The position numbers and the translations under genes were made by a program. From assembly GCA_965221815.1 (NCBI GenBank), contig OZ244915.1:2294001-2358000 (forward strand): a stretch of DNA of 64,000 bases, read 5' to 3'. The DNA is from JAPOXR01 sp965221815. GTDB lineage: Bacteria > Pseudomonadota > Alphaproteobacteria > Rhodobacterales > Rhodobacteraceae. The notes under the pieces were generated by a model. It worked only from the letters and a program-made list of their open reading frames with translations, had not been told where the DNA came from and ran no database searches. Within the stretch, counting starts at the first letter, position 1. The number at the start of each line of letters is the position of its first letter. Shown here one piece after another: positions 63,177 to 64,000 of the stretch.

Positions 63177-63219
63177 TTGCATTGCAGCAATTTTTCTCTT
63201 GAAATGCTGCATTGCAGCA
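63177..63219. promoter_or_regulatory. Paired PhaR-type operators upstream of the phasin gene
   Basis: Two TGC-rich near-palindromes: TTGCATTGCAGCAA (63177-63190) and TGCTGCATTGCAGCA (63205-63219), 30 bases apart centre to centre. The second fits CTGC-N3-GCAG, the reported binding pattern of PhaR repressors of phaP. Confidence 0.72.
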
Positions 63220-63260
63220 ATTAACTATTCGTCCATAGTGCCAGATAAGGAACAATTGAC

Positions 63261-63701
63261 ATGAACAACAAACTTGCAAAAGAATGGGCGGAAAAATTCT
63301 TCACGGGGTTTCCCGGCGGACTTCCTGAACTTGAATCTGCAATGAAGAACTCCACGGCCTTGAACGAGAAACTTGCTGAAACCGCATTTTCTGCGGCTGA
63401 GGATGGCATCAAATTGTCTGCAGAATGGACAAAGGAAGCTTTGACTGACTTGGAGCAGATCACGAAGACACAGACTGAACCTTCCGAGCTGGCAAGCATA
63501 TTGGCCAACTACACATCTGATGCCGCAGGCAAATCAACCCAAAAGATGGCAGCCTTCGCCGAGATACTGGGTCGCATGCAGGCTGAATCGATTCGTCTTT
63601 TTGTTGAAGCGAGCCAAGACAGTCTGCGTTCAGGAACCACCAAACCGGCGGATGCTCCAAAAGCCAAGGCGAAACTGGCTCCGGCAGCAACAGCTGCCTA
63701 G
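63261..63701 (+). CDS. phaP: Phasin (PHB granule-associated protein)
   Basis: A 146-residue helical protein with the phasin layout: FSAAEDGIKLSAEWTKEALT and EPSELASILANYTSDAAGK, then SQDSLRSGTTKP and an Ala/Lys-rich tail. Phasins coat polyhydroxybutyrate granules. AAGGAA precedes the ATG. The upstream PhaR-type sites support the assignment, and a terminator follows. Confidence 0.85.
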   Translation: MNNKLAKEWAEKFFTGFPGGLPELESAMKNSTALNEKLAETAFSAAEDGIKLSAEWTKEALTDLEQITKTQTEPSELASILANYTSDAAGKSTQKMAAFAEILGRMQAESIRLFVEASQDSLRSGTTKPADAPKAKAKLAPAATAA

Positions 63702-63730
63702 GACTTTCAAGCCAAGACAAGATTATCCCT

Positions 63731-63760
63731 GGGGTGGAATGAAAAATCCACCCCTTGTTT
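63731..63760 (+). terminator. Rho-independent terminator after phaP
   Basis: GGGGTGGA pairs with TCCACCCC across an 8-base loop and is followed by TTGTTTT. Confidence 0.88.
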
Positions 63761-63818
63761 TCATTTCTGCCCATGGCCGTTATTCTGTGCCACGTTCTGG
63801 AAACAGGGCAATGTAGAA

Positions 63819-64000
63819 TTGGCGAAGCAGAGTTCACCCCGATCCCAATCCGATCAGCAGACAACCAGCGGTAAACCGGAGAGTGAGTCGCGCTGGGAGC
63901 GCGTCAGACGACTCGTCTTCCGCATCGTTGCATGGATGGTCGCCATTCCGTTTATCACTTTCATAGCGACTGTTGGTTTGTTCGGGCTCATCAACCCGCC
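63819..64000 (+). CDS. Membrane-anchored protein, start only (possibly MtgA)
   Basis: An open frame from TTG 63819 to the window end. About 35 polar residues (LAKQSSPRSQSDQQTTS) precede one hydrophobic helix (IVAWMVAIPFITFIATVGL) and then FGLINP. A short cytoplasmic tail, one helix and a proline-rich start of the periplasmic part would fit a monofunctional transglycosylase, but too little is visible to be sure. Confidence 0.4.
   Translation, partial: MAKQSSPRSQSDQQTTSGKPESESRWERVRRLVFRIVAWMVAIPFITFIATVGLFGLINP

Overview
The window is chromosomal DNA of an alphaproteobacterium. The evidence is the block mutM / enoyl-CoA hydratase / rpsT / dnaA / dnaN / recF, a mitofilin-like (Mic60) gene followed by hemY, ubiE-ubiB, an aerobic-type cobA-cobB-cobM set, and a phasin gene preceded by PhaR-type operators. 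I cannot name the order or genus. G+C is moderate in the core genes and visibly higher in the two toxin-antitoxin islands and in the IS630 element.

Layout. 1-2954 is dnaE (minus strand, 3' end outside the window). 3000-6500 is an accessory pocket made of dispersed repeats, a serine-dehydrogenase-type protease gene split by an IS630 element, and a 183-bp IS66-like MITE. 6569-11823 is a purine catabolism operon (xdhA-xdhB-xdhC plus a cytosine/guanine-type deaminase), followed by malonyl-CoA synthetase (matB) and a TSUP permease with its TIGR02186 partner. 16159-17834 holds a porin gene behind a C13 tract. 18401-23047 is an ABC importer (ATPase, two permeases, binding protein) with a glycerophosphodiesterase. 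23368-25080 is an AbiE type IV toxin-antitoxin pair with a palindromic operator. 25227-25862 is a decayed methyltransferase. 26011-28279 is a divergent pair, a PCuAC-like secreted protein and a polytopic fenitrothion-hydrolase-like membrane protein. 28375-32984 is a complete Liv-type ABC importer. An orphan AAA ATPase (33791-35296), ferredoxin-NADP reductase and an enamidase-type amidohydrolase follow.

38640-41567 carries cobA, cobB and a convergent cobM whose 3' end overlaps cobB. 41831-50476 is housekeeping: rmuC, mic60, hemY, dgkA, tRNA-Thr(CGU), ubiB, ubiE and mutM. 50641-56330 is a second accessory island. It contains an IS5/IS427-type element, a truncated IS630 transposase ending in a palindrome, a three-gene operon (unknown 400-aa protein, Xre/ParS antitoxin, RES toxin), an IS110-type remnant, a second near-identical IS630 copy and a decayed TnpB. 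The rest is core: enoyl-CoA hydratase, rpsT, a rhodanese, dnaA, dnaN, recF, phaP and the start of a membrane-anchored protein.

The best candidates for something undescribed are the translationally coupled three-gene operon at 52093-54247, in which a RES-Xre pair is led by an unrecognised 400-aa protein, and the protease plus 65-aa partner at 3687-5967. The protease reading frame is restored exactly when the IS630 copy and one TA are removed.
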